14,464 nt of DNA from Saprospirales bacterium (GTDB taxonomy: Bacteria; Bacteroidota; Bacteroidia; Chitinophagales; Saprospiraceae), in assembly GCA_003448025.1 (NCBI GenBank), contig DLXL01000036.1, positions 1 through 14,464 of the forward strand, in the 5' to 3' direction. Below, piece by piece: positions 1 to 11,000 of the stretch; within the stretch, counting starts at the first letter, position 1, and each line of letters starts with the position of its first letter. The translations under genes were made by a program, and so were the position numbers. The notes beneath the pieces were generated by a model that was given only the letters and a program-made list of their open reading frames with translations, was not told the DNA's origin and ran no database searches.

Positions 1-3
1 AAA

Positions 4-55
4 CCCATAAACCCCATAAACCCCATAAACCCGTACACCCATAAACCCCATAAAC
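4..55. repeat. 9-bp tandem repeat (CCCATAAAC) with minus-strand G-quadruplex motif
   Basis: Five perfect copies of CCCATAAAC start at 4, 13, 22, 38 and 47. A degenerate unit (CCGTACA) fills 31-37. The array may continue upstream, because the window starts inside it. Six C-tracts of three or four bases are each separated by exactly five bases, so the minus strand reads G3-4 N5 six times. This fits the usual G-quadruplex pattern (four G3 runs with loops of 1-7). The array ends about 20 bases before the ATG at 74 and may lie in the promoter or leader of the CotH gene. Whether it folds, or varies in copy number, cannot be told from one sequence. Confidence 0.85.
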
Positions 56-73
56 ACTCAAACACACAAACAC

Positions 74-124
74 ATGCACTAAACTACCTTCACCTTCGTT
101 TTCCTTGCCTGCCTGAGCAGCACC
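74..124 (+). pseudogene. Disrupted signal-peptide start of the CotH gene (in-frame TAA at codon 3)
   Basis: An ATG at 74 is in frame with the CotH reading frame but reads ATG CAC TAA, then continues without further stops into the main ORF. The codons after the stop encode TTFTFVFLACLSST, then MYGQSG at 125. This is the hydrophobic core and Gln-flanked cleavage region of a typical Bacteroidota signal peptide. Changing T80 to A would give Met-His-Lys followed by that core, a normal N-terminus. No ATG, GTG or TTG lies in frame between the TAA and 125. Possible explanations are a real nonsense mutation, a base-call error at 80, or a non-standard start downstream of the TAA. A FLAC lipobox-like motif is present, but a T9SS tail makes lipoprotein processing less likely. 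Confidence 0.6.
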
Positions 125-1699
125 ATGTATGGCCAAAGCGGCCTGGCCACTTTTGACGATTCGTATATTCACGAAATCAGGGTGTATTTTCAGGAGCCTG
201 ATTTCTGGGAAATACTATCGGCCAATTATTTTCTGGAGATGGATAATGATCCAACTACATCCAACAGCTCCTTAAAAGCGGAGGTAATCATTGATGGTGA
301 AGAGGTTACCGAGGTTGGTGTCCGCCAAAAGGGTTTTTTCTCCAACTGGGGCGCCGGTAATGCCCTGAAAAAACCCTTGAAGCTTGATTTTAACGAGTTC
401 AATGAAGACGGGAAACATGACGGGTTAAAAAGTCTGAACCTCCAGAATGCCTTTAAAGACCCCTCCTTCATGCGTGATGTGCTGAGCTACCGAATCCTCC
501 GCGATTTTGGCGTGGCTGCTCCCAGAACGGCATATGCCAAGGTGTTTTTGAACGATTCTTACTGGGGATTGTATGTGATGGTAGAATCCGTAAACAAAAC
601 TTTTTTAAAGGAGCATTTTGGCGATAACGACGGAAATCTCTACAAAGCGAACTGGACTTCCCTGCAATACCTGGGCGCCAATCAGGAGGCCTATAGTGAG
701 GATTTTGAGTTAAAAACCAATGAAACGGAAAATGATTGGAGCCGGTTGATCAAGTTTCTGAAAGTGTTGAATCAAACACCAAACAATACATTTCGGGATT
801 CTTTGTCGAAATACCTGGAACTGGAGAGTTATTTTAAAAGTCTGGCCGTTGACGTGACCATTCAAAACTGGGATTCACACTTTGATCACGGACGCAATTT
901 TTATCTGTATGATAACCCCTCCGACGGTAAATTTCACTGGATCCCCTGGGATTATAACCTGGCTTTTGCCAGCGATTTTTCCATGTACGATATTGCCTTA
1001 ACGGAGTTAAGAAGCCAACCTGATTACGATAAAGTATTGCCAAAGCGCACGCTTTCCAATACGCTTCTGAGAAAACAATACCTGGAAATTGCTTGTGCAT
1101 TACACCAGGAGGTCTTTACAGAAGAACACCTTTTTCCCCTGATTGATGCATCCGAAATCCTGATTGAGGCAGATGTTTCGGCCGATCCCAACAAATTCTA
1201 TGAAAATCCGGAGTTTTTTCACCAATCACTAGACCAGGGCTTTATGGTTACGCAGGTGGATTCTTTCCATTTTGTAGACTCAGTTTGGAACGGACAAATG
1301 TGGGTGGTTACGGATACCTTTTTTGTTTGGGAGTATACCGAGCAGTTTACAGGATTAAAAACCATGATTTCGGAAAGGCACTTCTCCATACAGGAAGAGT
1401 TGGCAAATAAATATCAAATTTCCTGTACGGTTTCTTCTGAAGAGCCGGAGCAAGCCCTGTTTACCATGGATATCTGGCCAAATCCGGCTTCCGAGCGCCT
1501 GCAGGTAAAATCCGGAATACCCAAACTACAATACTCCATTCATGATGCCAGAGGAAGGTTGCTGCTACGCGGATGCCCTGATGCTTCGGAGTTTTCCATA
1601 CCTCTTGAATCGTTCCCGGATGGGATTTATTGGCTGGAGTGTAAGGGAGAAAATGGTCGTTATATGAAAAAATTTGCCATAAATAAGCCCAAAAATTAA
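125..1699 (+). CDS. Secreted CotH-family kinase-like protein with T9SS sorting domain
   Basis: The product is 524 residues from the only in-frame ATG after the TAA at 80. The true N-terminus probably included the signal peptide encoded just upstream. Residues ~15-430 match the CotH kinase family, first known as spore-coat protein kinases in Bacillus and common as secreted proteins in Bacteroidota. Visible family features are the GLYVMVESVNK strand (148-158), GNLYKANW (170-177), NWDSHFDHGRNFYLYD (248-263) and HWIPWDYNLAF (271-281). By comparison with CotH, D250 and D276 are the likely metal-binding or catalytic acids; that assignment is inferred. Residues ~446-524 form a type A T9SS sorting domain: IWPNPASERLQV, then DGIYWLE, then a basic KKFAINK end. 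The protein should therefore be exported by Sec and then by T9SS to the surface or medium. A terminator follows, so it is probably monocistronic. Substrates are unknown. If the TAA is real, the protein made from 125 would lack an export signal and be non-functional outside the cell. Confidence 0.9.
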   Translation: MYGQSGLATFDDSYIHEIRVYFQEPDFWEILSANYFLEMDNDPTTSNSSLKAEVIIDGEEVTEVGVRQKGFFSNWGAGNALKKPLKLDFNEFNEDGKHDGLKSLNLQNAFKDPSFMRDVLSYRILRDFGVAAPRTAYAKVFLNDSYWGLYVMVESVNKTFLKEHFGDNDGNLYKANWTSLQYLGANQEAYSEDFELKTNETENDWSRLIKFLKVLNQTPNNTFRDSLSKYLELESYFKSLAVDVTIQNWDSHFDHGRNFYLYDNPSDGKFHWIPWDYNLAFASDFSMYDIALTELRSQPDYDKVLPKRTLSNTLLRKQYLEIACALHQEVFTEEHLFPLIDASEILIEADVSADPNKFYENPEFFHQSLDQGFMVTQVDSFHFVDSVWNGQMWVVTDTFFVWEYTEQFTGLKTMISERHFSIQEELANKYQISCTVSSEEPEQALFTMDIWPNPASERLQVKSGIPKLQYSIHDARGRLLLRGCPDASEFSIPLESFPDGIYWLECKGENGRYMKKFAINKPKN

Positions 1700-1720
1700 G
1701 TTAAGTTTTCGGAAAATCTG

Positions 1721-1760
1721 GTCGGCTCTGCAGTGAATATGGCAGGGCCGACTTACTTTT
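1721..1760 (+). terminator. Rho-independent-type terminator after the CotH gene
   Basis: GTCGGCTCTGC (1721-1731) pairs with GCAGGGCCGAC (1742-1752) over 11 bp with one G-U wobble and a 10-base loop. TTACTTTT follows at 1753-1760. The hairpin begins 21 bases after the CotH stop. The T tract is interrupted, so termination may be incomplete. Confidence 0.75.
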
Positions 1761-1761
1761 G
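1754..1761 (+). promoter_or_regulatory. Candidate -7 element for the metalloprotease gene
   Basis: TACTTTTG fits the Bacteroidota -7 consensus TAnnTTTG exactly. It overlaps the tail of the preceding terminator and would give a leader of about 240 bases. No TTG was found at the expected distance upstream, so this is a weak candidate that may simply be part of the T tract. A second imperfect option is AACCTTTG at 1841-1848 with TTG at 1816-1818. Confidence 0.25.
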
Positions 1762-2010
1762 TGCTGTGAAATTTTAATCCCCTGGTTTACAGATTTTTCA
1801 GGACTGCTTGCCATCTTGATAACAAAATTGACCATGTTTAAACCTTTGGTTTTCAGCTAAGTTATAATTGGTTCAATTTTTGCCTTCGGAAGCCAAGAAT
1901 ATTTCCTGAGGGGATATTTCCCCATGGTTATCAGGATCGATACCGTTATGGTGCGATCTTTCTATGTTTATATCAGGGATTACGCCTTTTATTGCTTTAA
2001 TCAATAGCTC
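1762..2010 (+). other. Leader region of the giant metalloprotease gene, with a nested hairpin
   Basis: This stretch holds no convincing gene. It contains a nested inverted repeat: CCTGA (1905-1909) pairs with TCAGG (1931-1935), enclosing GGGG (1910-1913) and CCCC (1920-1923), which form a small hairpin of their own. A 27-codon ORF (1924-2007) lies in frame with the next gene but stops at TAG three bases before its ATG; it has no recognisable features. No clear Shine-Dalgarno sequence precedes 2011, which is usual in Bacteroidota. Confidence 0.4.
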
Positions 2011-5000
2011 ATGAAAAAAGGATTTACAACCGTTTTTGGATCACTCCAAGGGTTTACACCACACTCACTGCTTTTCGCGCTTTTATTTTGCACCTCCGGC
2101 ACCCTATCTGCTCAAACAGGTATTGCTTCTCAAGGCTTATGGCAGGAAGTCAAAGAATCAGATGTTGTTGCTGAAAGTACGGATCGTTTGATCGTTCCGT
2201 CCAGGTACCGGGTTTTGCGACTGGATTTGTCGGCCATAAAGAGCACCCTGGCTACTGCGCCTGCAGAAAACAATCAGGCGGGCTACAACAACGGCATTGA
2301 ACTCCATTTTCCCATGGCAGATGGTACATTCAGCCGCTTCAGGGTTTGGTATGCGCCAATTATGGCGCCCGAGCTTGCCGCTAAATATCCCGATATCAAA
2401 ACCTATGCGGGGTACAATCTGGATGATCCTGGCACTATTATCCGGCTGGATGTAACGCCGGCGGGCTTCCACGCCATGACTTATGGTGGAGGAGTTTCGG
2501 TGTTTATTGACCCCTATGCTAAAGGCAATACCAAGGATTACCTCTGTTATTTTAAACATGATTTTGTAAAAAAATCTTCTGACGTCATTTCCTGTTTGGT
2601 AGATAATGATTTCACCATAGACTTGAAAGACAAAGACAAGTCCGGTGGCCAGGAATTTGTGGGTGATTGTGGAATTCGCCATGAATATCGTCTGGCTGTG
2701 GCCGCCACGGGAGAATATACCGCATTTCATGGTGGCACGGTTGCGCTGGCCATGGGGGCTATCAATACCACTATGAACCGGGTGAACGGGGTGTATGAAA
2801 TAGAGGCAGCGGTGCGCATGATCCTCGTAGGGAATAATGACCAAATTGTGTATGTAAATGCGGCAGCAGACCCATATACAAATGGAGATCCCAACCTGAT
2901 GATAAATGAAAACCAGGTCAATGTTGATGCCGTAATTGGGAATGCCAATTATGATATCGGGCACGTATTTGGTACCGATTCCGGCGGTTTGGCCGGCCTT
3001 GGTGTGGTGTGTAGCAATGGAAATAAGGCTCGTGGGGTTACCGGTAGCGGAGCACCCATTGGTGATCCGTTCGACATTGATTATGTAGCCCATGAAATAG
3101 GTCACCAGTTCAACGCAAGGCACACACAGTACAATGACGGCTGTGACCGAAATAACGGAACGGCTATTGAACCCGGCAGTGCATCTACTATTATGGGCTA
3201 TGCCGGCATTTGTGCGCCAGATATTCAACCCAACAGCCATGCTTACTTTAGTACGGCCAGTTTGTTTGAAATGCGGCCTTTTGTAGCTACAGGTGGCGGA
3301 AGTGGTTGTGACAACGCCATTGTAGTGGCTAATGTGAGCCCTACAGTTACAGCATTGGCCAATTATTCTATTCCTATTTCTACTCCGTTTGTTCAAACCG
3401 CTTCAGCAACAGACCCAAACGGGAGCCTGACTTATTGTTGGGAACAAATTGATGCCTGGGTAGCGCCGACCCAACCCATGCCCCCTGCAGCAAATAATCT
3501 GCATGGGCCCGTTTTCAGATCCTTGCTTCCAACTACCTCACCTACACGATATTTCCCAAATCGTACTGATCTCTTTAATAACGTGACACCCACCTGGGAG
3601 GTATTGCCATCCATCGGTCGTGCTATGAATTTCCGGGTAACTGTACGGGATAATTTTGCCACCGCAGGTTGTACAGGAGAAGCATCCAATACGGTAACCA
3701 CGGTTGCTACGGCAGGTCCCTTCGTAGTGACTTCGCCCAATACAGCAGTCTCTTATGCTGTTGGATCCACGCAAACCGTGACCTGGAATGTAGCCAATAC
3801 TACTGCGGCACCTGTTAGTTGTGCCAATGTAGATATTCTGTTTACTTCTGATGGTGGTGCAACATTTACAACCCTTCTGGCCAACACACCCAATGATGGC
3901 AGTCAGGCTGTAACCATGCCCAATACGCCTACCAAAACAGCGCGAATCGTTGTTAAATGTTCGGATAACATCTTTTTTGATGTATCGAACGTCAACTTCA
4001 AACTGGCAGGTCCGATAGTTATCAACGAGGTTGACTACGATCAACCCGGCGCAGATGCGGCTGAATTTATCGAATTAAAGAATATTTCAGCTAATCCGGT
4101 TAGCCTAAATGGCTGGTCGGTTGAATTGGTCAATGGCGCTAACGGAGGGGCCGTAATTTATTCAACTATTAACCTGCCCAACGTAAATCTGGCAGCAGGC
4201 GCTTACTATGTTATTTGTGCAAACAACGCCAATACCCCTAATTGTGATCTGGACGTAGCGCCTAATGCCGATTTAATCCAAAATGGTGCACCTGATGGTA
4301 TCGGCCTCCGAAATGCCGGAGTTTTGGTGGATGCTGTCAGCTATGAGGGCAATACAGGCGCGCCATATACGGAGACTTCAGGGGTTGGGCTGGTTGACGG
4401 AGCCGGAGCTGCCAATCAGGGCATTTCCCGGTTCCCTGACGGAACTGATACGGACGTAAATAACGTGGACTTGTTAAGTAATGTGTGCATTTCGCCAGGC
4501 TTGCCTAACCTCAACACCACTGCAAACTGTGTTTTGCCATGCGACATTACAGCCATCAGTTTTTCCAATGTTGGCAGTTGCAATGACAATGGCACATCAG
4601 GAGACCCTTCAGACGATTATTTTACAGCGAATATCACGGTTACATTTGTAAACTCACCCGCTGCGGGCAATCTGACGCTCAGTGGAGATGTGCTGGCCGG
4701 AGGCGGAGCGCTTTCTGTTGCGGCTCCTTTTACCAGCCCAACTGTTTTCTCAGGCGTACGCCTGAAAGCGGATGGAACGGCAAGTGTGGTGACAGCATCT
4801 TTCAGTGCTGATCCTGGCTGTACATTCACAGAGAATAACGGACCAAATGTAACGAGCTGTTCCAATGCCATGTGTGATCTGACGAGCGCAGGCCTTAATG
4901 ATGTCCATTGTGAAGATAATAATGAATCAGGTAATGACCCAAACGATGACTATATCTGGTTTCAACTGAATCCAACGGGTAATGATCTGGGTACGGGCTA

Positions 5001-8000
5001 TAATGTTACCGTAAGTAGCGGTTCTGTGCTTTTGAACGGAACAGACCCCGCCAACAATGTTCCTTATGGTAACCCACAATTTTTCCGACTACAGGCTGGC
5101 TCAGCAGGCGGAGGCAATGTGACAATTTTCATAGCAGATGCTAATGATCCTGATTGTACCATTTCGGTTGAAATAGTTGACCCGGGAAGTTGCTCAGTAC
5201 CTGAATGTTCCTTTGAAGTGGCTTGTCCACCCAACCCAAACATTGTCTACGACTGCAACACGCCTATTCCGGCGCCAATTAGCACCGAAGCAGATTTTGA
5301 GGCTTTGGGCGGCGACATTGACGGTACTTATTGCGGTACCCTGACGATTACTTCAGTTACCGATCTCATTGATAATTGCAATACTACGTCTATTACCAGA
5401 ACGTATACGATTTTTGACGACTTAGACCCGGCAAATGGAATACCGGATCAGGGCGAAAACTCCTATATCTGCGAGATTACGTACACTTATGCGCCAGACA
5501 ACACGGCGCCGACCTTTAACCCCAATCCACCCCTTCCGGGAAATATCACTATCGCCTGCACTGATCCGCTGCCGATGGCGCCTGTGCTGACGGGTACTGA
5601 CAACTGCGACAACGGGCTGGTTCCGCCAGTCATTTTTATCAATGAATTTCACTACGACAATACGGGCGCTGATGTGGGCGAGTTTGTGGAAGTAGCAGGC
5701 ACCGCAGGTATTAACCTGGCAGATTACCAAATCATATTGTACAATGGGAATGGAGGTGTGTTTTATGACACTGATGCCTTGGTTGGTGTCATAGATAATG
5801 AAGGCAATGGTTTTGGAGCAGTATCACTGGCTTATCCGGTTAATGGTATCCAAAACGGTGCTCCTGATGGGATTGCACTTTATCGCATTTCAACCAATCA
5901 GGTGATCCAATTTATCAGTTATGAAGGTGTTTTCCAGGCCACCAATGGCCCTGCTCAGGGAATGCTTTCTACGGATGTGGGCGTCCTTGAATTAGGAACT
6001 GAACCTGTAGGTCTTTCTTTGCAGTTAACCGGAACCGGTCAGGAGGCCGACGACTTCACTTGGGTTGGTCCAATAGCTCAGTCGCCGGGAACCTTGAATG
6101 CAGGTCAAACCATCAACCCGCTTCCGCCTTCAAATGAGGCAGAATTTATGCAGACAGAGACGCCTGGCCAATGTGCAGGCTCCCGTATCGTAACCCGTAC
6201 CTGGACGCTGACAGATGCATGTAATAACCAAAACATACATACACAGGTTATCACGGTTACGGATATGGATATGCCGGTGTTAACACCACAACCAGCCAAT
6301 ATCTCCCTCTCCTGCAACGACCCGATTCCTCCGGTTCCAAACGTAATAGGCACAGATGCCTGCGACCCTGACGGTATCATCAATGGCCCGGTCTGGATCA
6401 ATGAAATACACTACGACAACGCTGGAGCTGACGTCAATGAATTTATTGAAATCGCCGGACGTGCAGGCACGAACCTCGGTTCCGGTTACGAACTGTACCT
6501 GTATAATGGCAGTACAGGTATGATGGGCGGTACTTACGACAATATATCGCTTTCAGGAATCATTCCTGACCTGAACAATGGTTATGGCACGATTGCATTC
6601 TTTATTCCGGCTATTCAAAATGGTCCATCAGATGCCATTGCCTTTGTTAAAGGCGGAACGGTACTTCAATTCCTTAGCTACGAAGGTGTGATGACTGCTG
6701 TTGGCGGGCCGGCAAATGGATTGGTTTCAACGGATATTGGTGTAGCTGAGACAGGGAATGAGCCTGTTGGACAATCGCTGCGACTTTCCGGAAACGGCAC
6801 GGTATATAATGACTTTGTTTGGAACGGGCCATCTGCGGCCAATCCGGCCACGCCTAATGGTGTAAATCAGGGCCAAACATTCCCGGTTCAACCACCTGTA
6901 GGGTTGCCTGTAACGTTTTCCCAGACTACCATGCCTGGTAATTGCGCACTCTCCCAGACCATCACACGCACCTGGTCAACTTCTGACGACTGCGGAAACA
7001 CCGCAGTGCACACCCAAACGATCACGATATCTGATAATGCCGGACCGACCATCGTTTGTCGGAACATCAGTGTTAATCTGGATATTTTTGGCAACGTAGT
7101 GGTTACACAAGGGCAACTGATACAATCCCTTAGCGATAACTGTTCGCCCAATGGCAATATCACGGTAACTCCTGCCGGGCCGTTTGCCTTTACGTGCCTG
7201 CAACAGGGAACTACCCAAACAATCGTGCTTACGGCCACCGATCAATGCGGTAATACGTCGTCCTGCGCGGCTCAGGTAACCATCAATCCATTCGAGCGTT
7301 GCACGCCGAAAGTATTAATCACCGATCCTTGTGTTTGCAAAAACAACGCAACCACGCTCACGAACGGACAGTTTGGCGAAACCCTCAAAATTGAATCACT
7401 GGCCGGAAAAACCTGGACTGTGATTGCCAATACCGGTCTGTATCAGGCCAATAGTCCGGCGCCACCTTCTGCGCCAATACTCATTCCGGTAGGAACAGTA
7501 TTGCAGGAAAATCCAGTTCCAAGCGGTGATTATTACCTCAATGGTGTGCACGTTGATGCCCTGGGATATTCTATTACTTTCCGCAGTGAACGTGGTGAGA
7601 TCCTTACGATCGGCAATCAATGTGAATATCCCAACCCAAGCATTACCTCCGATCTTTCGGGTCCATTCTGCCTATTCTCCGATCCGGTAAATCTGACCGG
7701 AAATCCGGGCGATGCCAACATTATCAGTCAGGGCTTTACCGTGAATGGTGTTCCGGCTACCGTGTTTGATCCAGGTCAGGGTGTTGGTCAATATCAGATT
7801 GTTTACACGGTCAATGGTGGAACGCCGAAAGCCTTCGGGCCAAACGATCCGGGCTGTATTCAGTCCGTAAAACTGATTGTCAATGTACTGCCTACACCAT
7901 CCAACCTAACCTGCAACAACCTGGTTACGGTTGCGCTGGATGATGAAACCTGCTCACAGGAATTGCTGCCGGATATGGCGCTTGAAGGCTCCTATAACTG

Positions 8001-11000
8001 CTTTGATGATTACATGGTAGAACTGGATGAAACCCTTCCATTTGGCAACGGTCCGTGGCTTCCCCCATTCCTGGATGCCGGAGACATTGGTAAAACATAC
8101 CAGTTCCGGGTTACACACCTGGTCAGCGGTAATAAATGCTGGGGAACGGTAAAGGTGGAAGATAAACTGGCGCCAGTGATCGTTTGCGAGAACTTCTCTG
8201 TTCCATGCAATACACCTAATCTGACTCCGGATTATCTGTTTAACACGCTTGGTATTTTTGCTGCGAATCCAACAGTTACGGATTGTCAGAGTTTCACCTT
8301 GTCGTATATCGACACAGAATTGGCACAAAACTGCGCTTCCGGTTTAACCAAGGTTATTACCCGTAAATGGACGGCCAGAGACGCCAGCGGAAATACTTCT
8401 ACCTGCGAACAAACCATTGGCCTGATTCGCCCAACCCTTGCGGATGTAACCACGCCTCCGGATTACGATGGTATTGATGCACCCGGATTTGCCTGCACCT
8501 CCAGCTATCCAACTCCGGAATGGATTGAAAACCAGGGCCTTCAAGGGTTCCCGTATGTATTCGGCCAACCCACAGGTTGCAACCTTAACTGGGAATATCA
8601 CGACTTCCGCATAGAGGTGTGTGATGGTACTTATAAGATTCGTCGGGAATGGACCATTGTTGATTGGTGCATAGGTGATGGTATTATCTACAACCAGATC
8701 ATTAAAGTAGAAGATAAACAAGGCCCGGAAATGATCTGCCCGGCAAACCTTACAGTATCTGTAAATCCGTTCAACTGTTGTGCGAACGTGGATCTGCCCA
8801 ATATTGTGATCGCAGATGAATGCTCCCGTATCAACAATATTGGAGGTATGGTAACCACCTTTGATCCGGAAACCAATGCCCAAACGGGCATGTTCCTGAT
8901 TGGAGGATCCTTGCAGGATTTCCCTGGTAATAACCATTGGGATCCTGATACGCTTGCTGCATTTGGAACCACTACCTGTCTGCCCGTTGGCAGCCAAATA
9001 GTAATGTATATGGCTGAAGACGATTGTGGCAATGCTACTACCTGCACGTTCCGACTGACTATTCGGGATCTTGTTCCTCCGGTGGCCTCCTGCGATCAAA
9101 CCACTACCGTGGCCATTGGTACGGATGATCCGCTGGATTGTTATGGACCGGCAGGTCTTAATGGACAGCCGGCGGCCCTGGATGCCTGCTCTTTTGGAGG
9201 GGTTACCTGGGTAAAAGCATCCACATTCAATGATGGTTCCTACGATCAGTGTAACAATCTGAAACTGACCATCCGCCGAATGACGCCATATTCAGATTGC
9301 ATCGAAAATCTGAATGCCAACCGCGGTACTTTACCATGTGATGCGCCGAATCAAAGTTTTCCAACAGAACGCGACCTGGCTATTACAGAGCAGGACTCCA
9401 TCAAATTCTACTGCTGTGAGGTAGGCACTACGCAAACCATCATACTTGCAGCTTATCAGGTAGACCTCAACGGTAATATTATGATAGGCCTGGATGGATC
9501 ACCTATCAAAAACGAGTGCATGATTCAGGTGGAAGTACAGGATAAACTGAAGCCTTCCTGTGTTCCTCCTTCTAACGTATCTGTAGATTGTGAAAGCTTT
9601 GATCCAAGTCTTTGGACCTATGGAAAAGCACAGGTAGCAGATAACTGCTGTCTGGATACATCTAAGGAGTATCAGGGTCAGTGCGGGTTAACTCATTCAG
9701 CCAACTACGCGCTGTTTGATACGGTTTGTAACAAGGGTACTATCACCCGGACTTTCCGGTCATTCGACTGTTATGGCCAAAGCAGTCAGTGTACTCAGCG
9801 CGTATTTGTTAGCTATAATCAGGATTATTTCCTGCGTTTCCCGCACGATGCCATTGTTACAGCCTGCAATGACTCTGCCCGCTATGATGAACCCAAATTC
9901 TATGGCGAGGATTGTGAGTTGTTGGGCTTTTCCTATGAAGACGAGATTTTTGACGTGGTTCCGGATGCCTGCTTTAAGATTGAACGTACCTGGACCATCA
10001 TTAACTGGTGCACCTATAACCCGAACGGGAACTGTATAGAGGTACCGAATCCAAATCCCAACCCGGCACTCAATCACTCTAATAACCTTCCGGGGCCAAC
10101 CATATCCGCATGCAATACTTTGCCGCCCTGGAAATCCACGGTTATAAAAATTAATCCTTCAGATCCTGCACCCACGGATTATTGTGTGTTCTGGCAAAAA
10201 GAGGCCAATTGCTACAAATACAAACAGATCATTAAGGTGGTAGACAATCAGGATCCGATTCTGGATCATTGCCCGCAGGATACCGCTTATTGTGATGTTT
10301 CAGCCAATAACGCCGGACTTTGGAACAACATGGACTGGTGGGATCCACAGCTACAAAAGCATGATCTGTGCGAAGGACCTGTAGATCTAACCATTACAGG
10401 CAGAGATAAGTGTTCAGGCTCCAATGTTTCGGCGCATTTCCTGTTATTCATGGATCTGGACAACGACGGCACGATGGAAACCGTAGTAAATAGTATTAAT
10501 CCACCTCCTCCGGGGATGGTGTATTTTGGGAATGCCAACACCCCGAATTTCGGTGGAGGAGTGTTGCGCCAATTCGACAACCGTGGCTTGCCGTCGAATC
10601 AGAGCTATAGGTTTTCAGTACTTCAAAGTTTGAATACCACAGGCACCAAGAAAATATTTTCCGCACGATGGAATACCCAGCAATTCCCCAATGTGTATAC
10701 GCCTGTTGAATTTCCTTATGGCACACACAAAATCAAATGGATTATTACAGATGGTTGTGGAAATGAAACCATTTGCGAATACAATTTCACAGTGGAGGAT
10801 TGCAAGGCGCCGACAGTGGTTTGCCTAAACGGCTTGAGTGCCAACATCATGCCAACCGGCATGATCCAGCTTTGGGCTTCCGACTTCCTACAATATACAG
10901 AAGATAACTGTACCCCTGCCGGGCAGTTGAAAATTGCCATCCGCAAGTGTGGCGAAGGCACAGGTATCCCTACTAATCCGGATGGCAGCCTGCAAACCTC

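Noticed and set aside
1..60. Telomere-like or CRISPR-like array
   Set aside because: The 9-bp unit looks superficially like eukaryotic telomere repeats, but coding sequence follows at once and the gene content is bacterial. The repeats are far too short and unspaced for CRISPR.
107..121. Lipoprotein signal (FLAC) in the CotH protein
   Set aside because: Phe rather than Leu at position -3 is a poor lipobox, a Gln-flanked cleavage site lies slightly further on, and the C-terminal T9SS domain indicates another route.
1924..2007. 27-codon ORF in frame with the giant gene as a possible N-terminal extension
   Set aside because: It ends at TAG three bases before the ATG at 2011, and the MKK signal peptide at 2011 is complete by itself.
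2158..3396. 412-residue minus-strand ORF
   Set aside because: It lies wholly antisense to the metalloprotease domain, whose zinc site and Met-turn show the plus strand is the coding one. It has no signal peptide, domain or promoter of its own.
8344..9099. 251-residue minus-strand ORF
   Set aside because: It is antisense to the Cys-rich body of the giant gene. Long antisense frames are expected opposite such a long coding region.
9716..10039. 107-residue plus-strand ORF
   Set aside because: It is an alternative frame inside the giant gene, which reads through without interruption and with recognisable WTIINWC motifs at this place.
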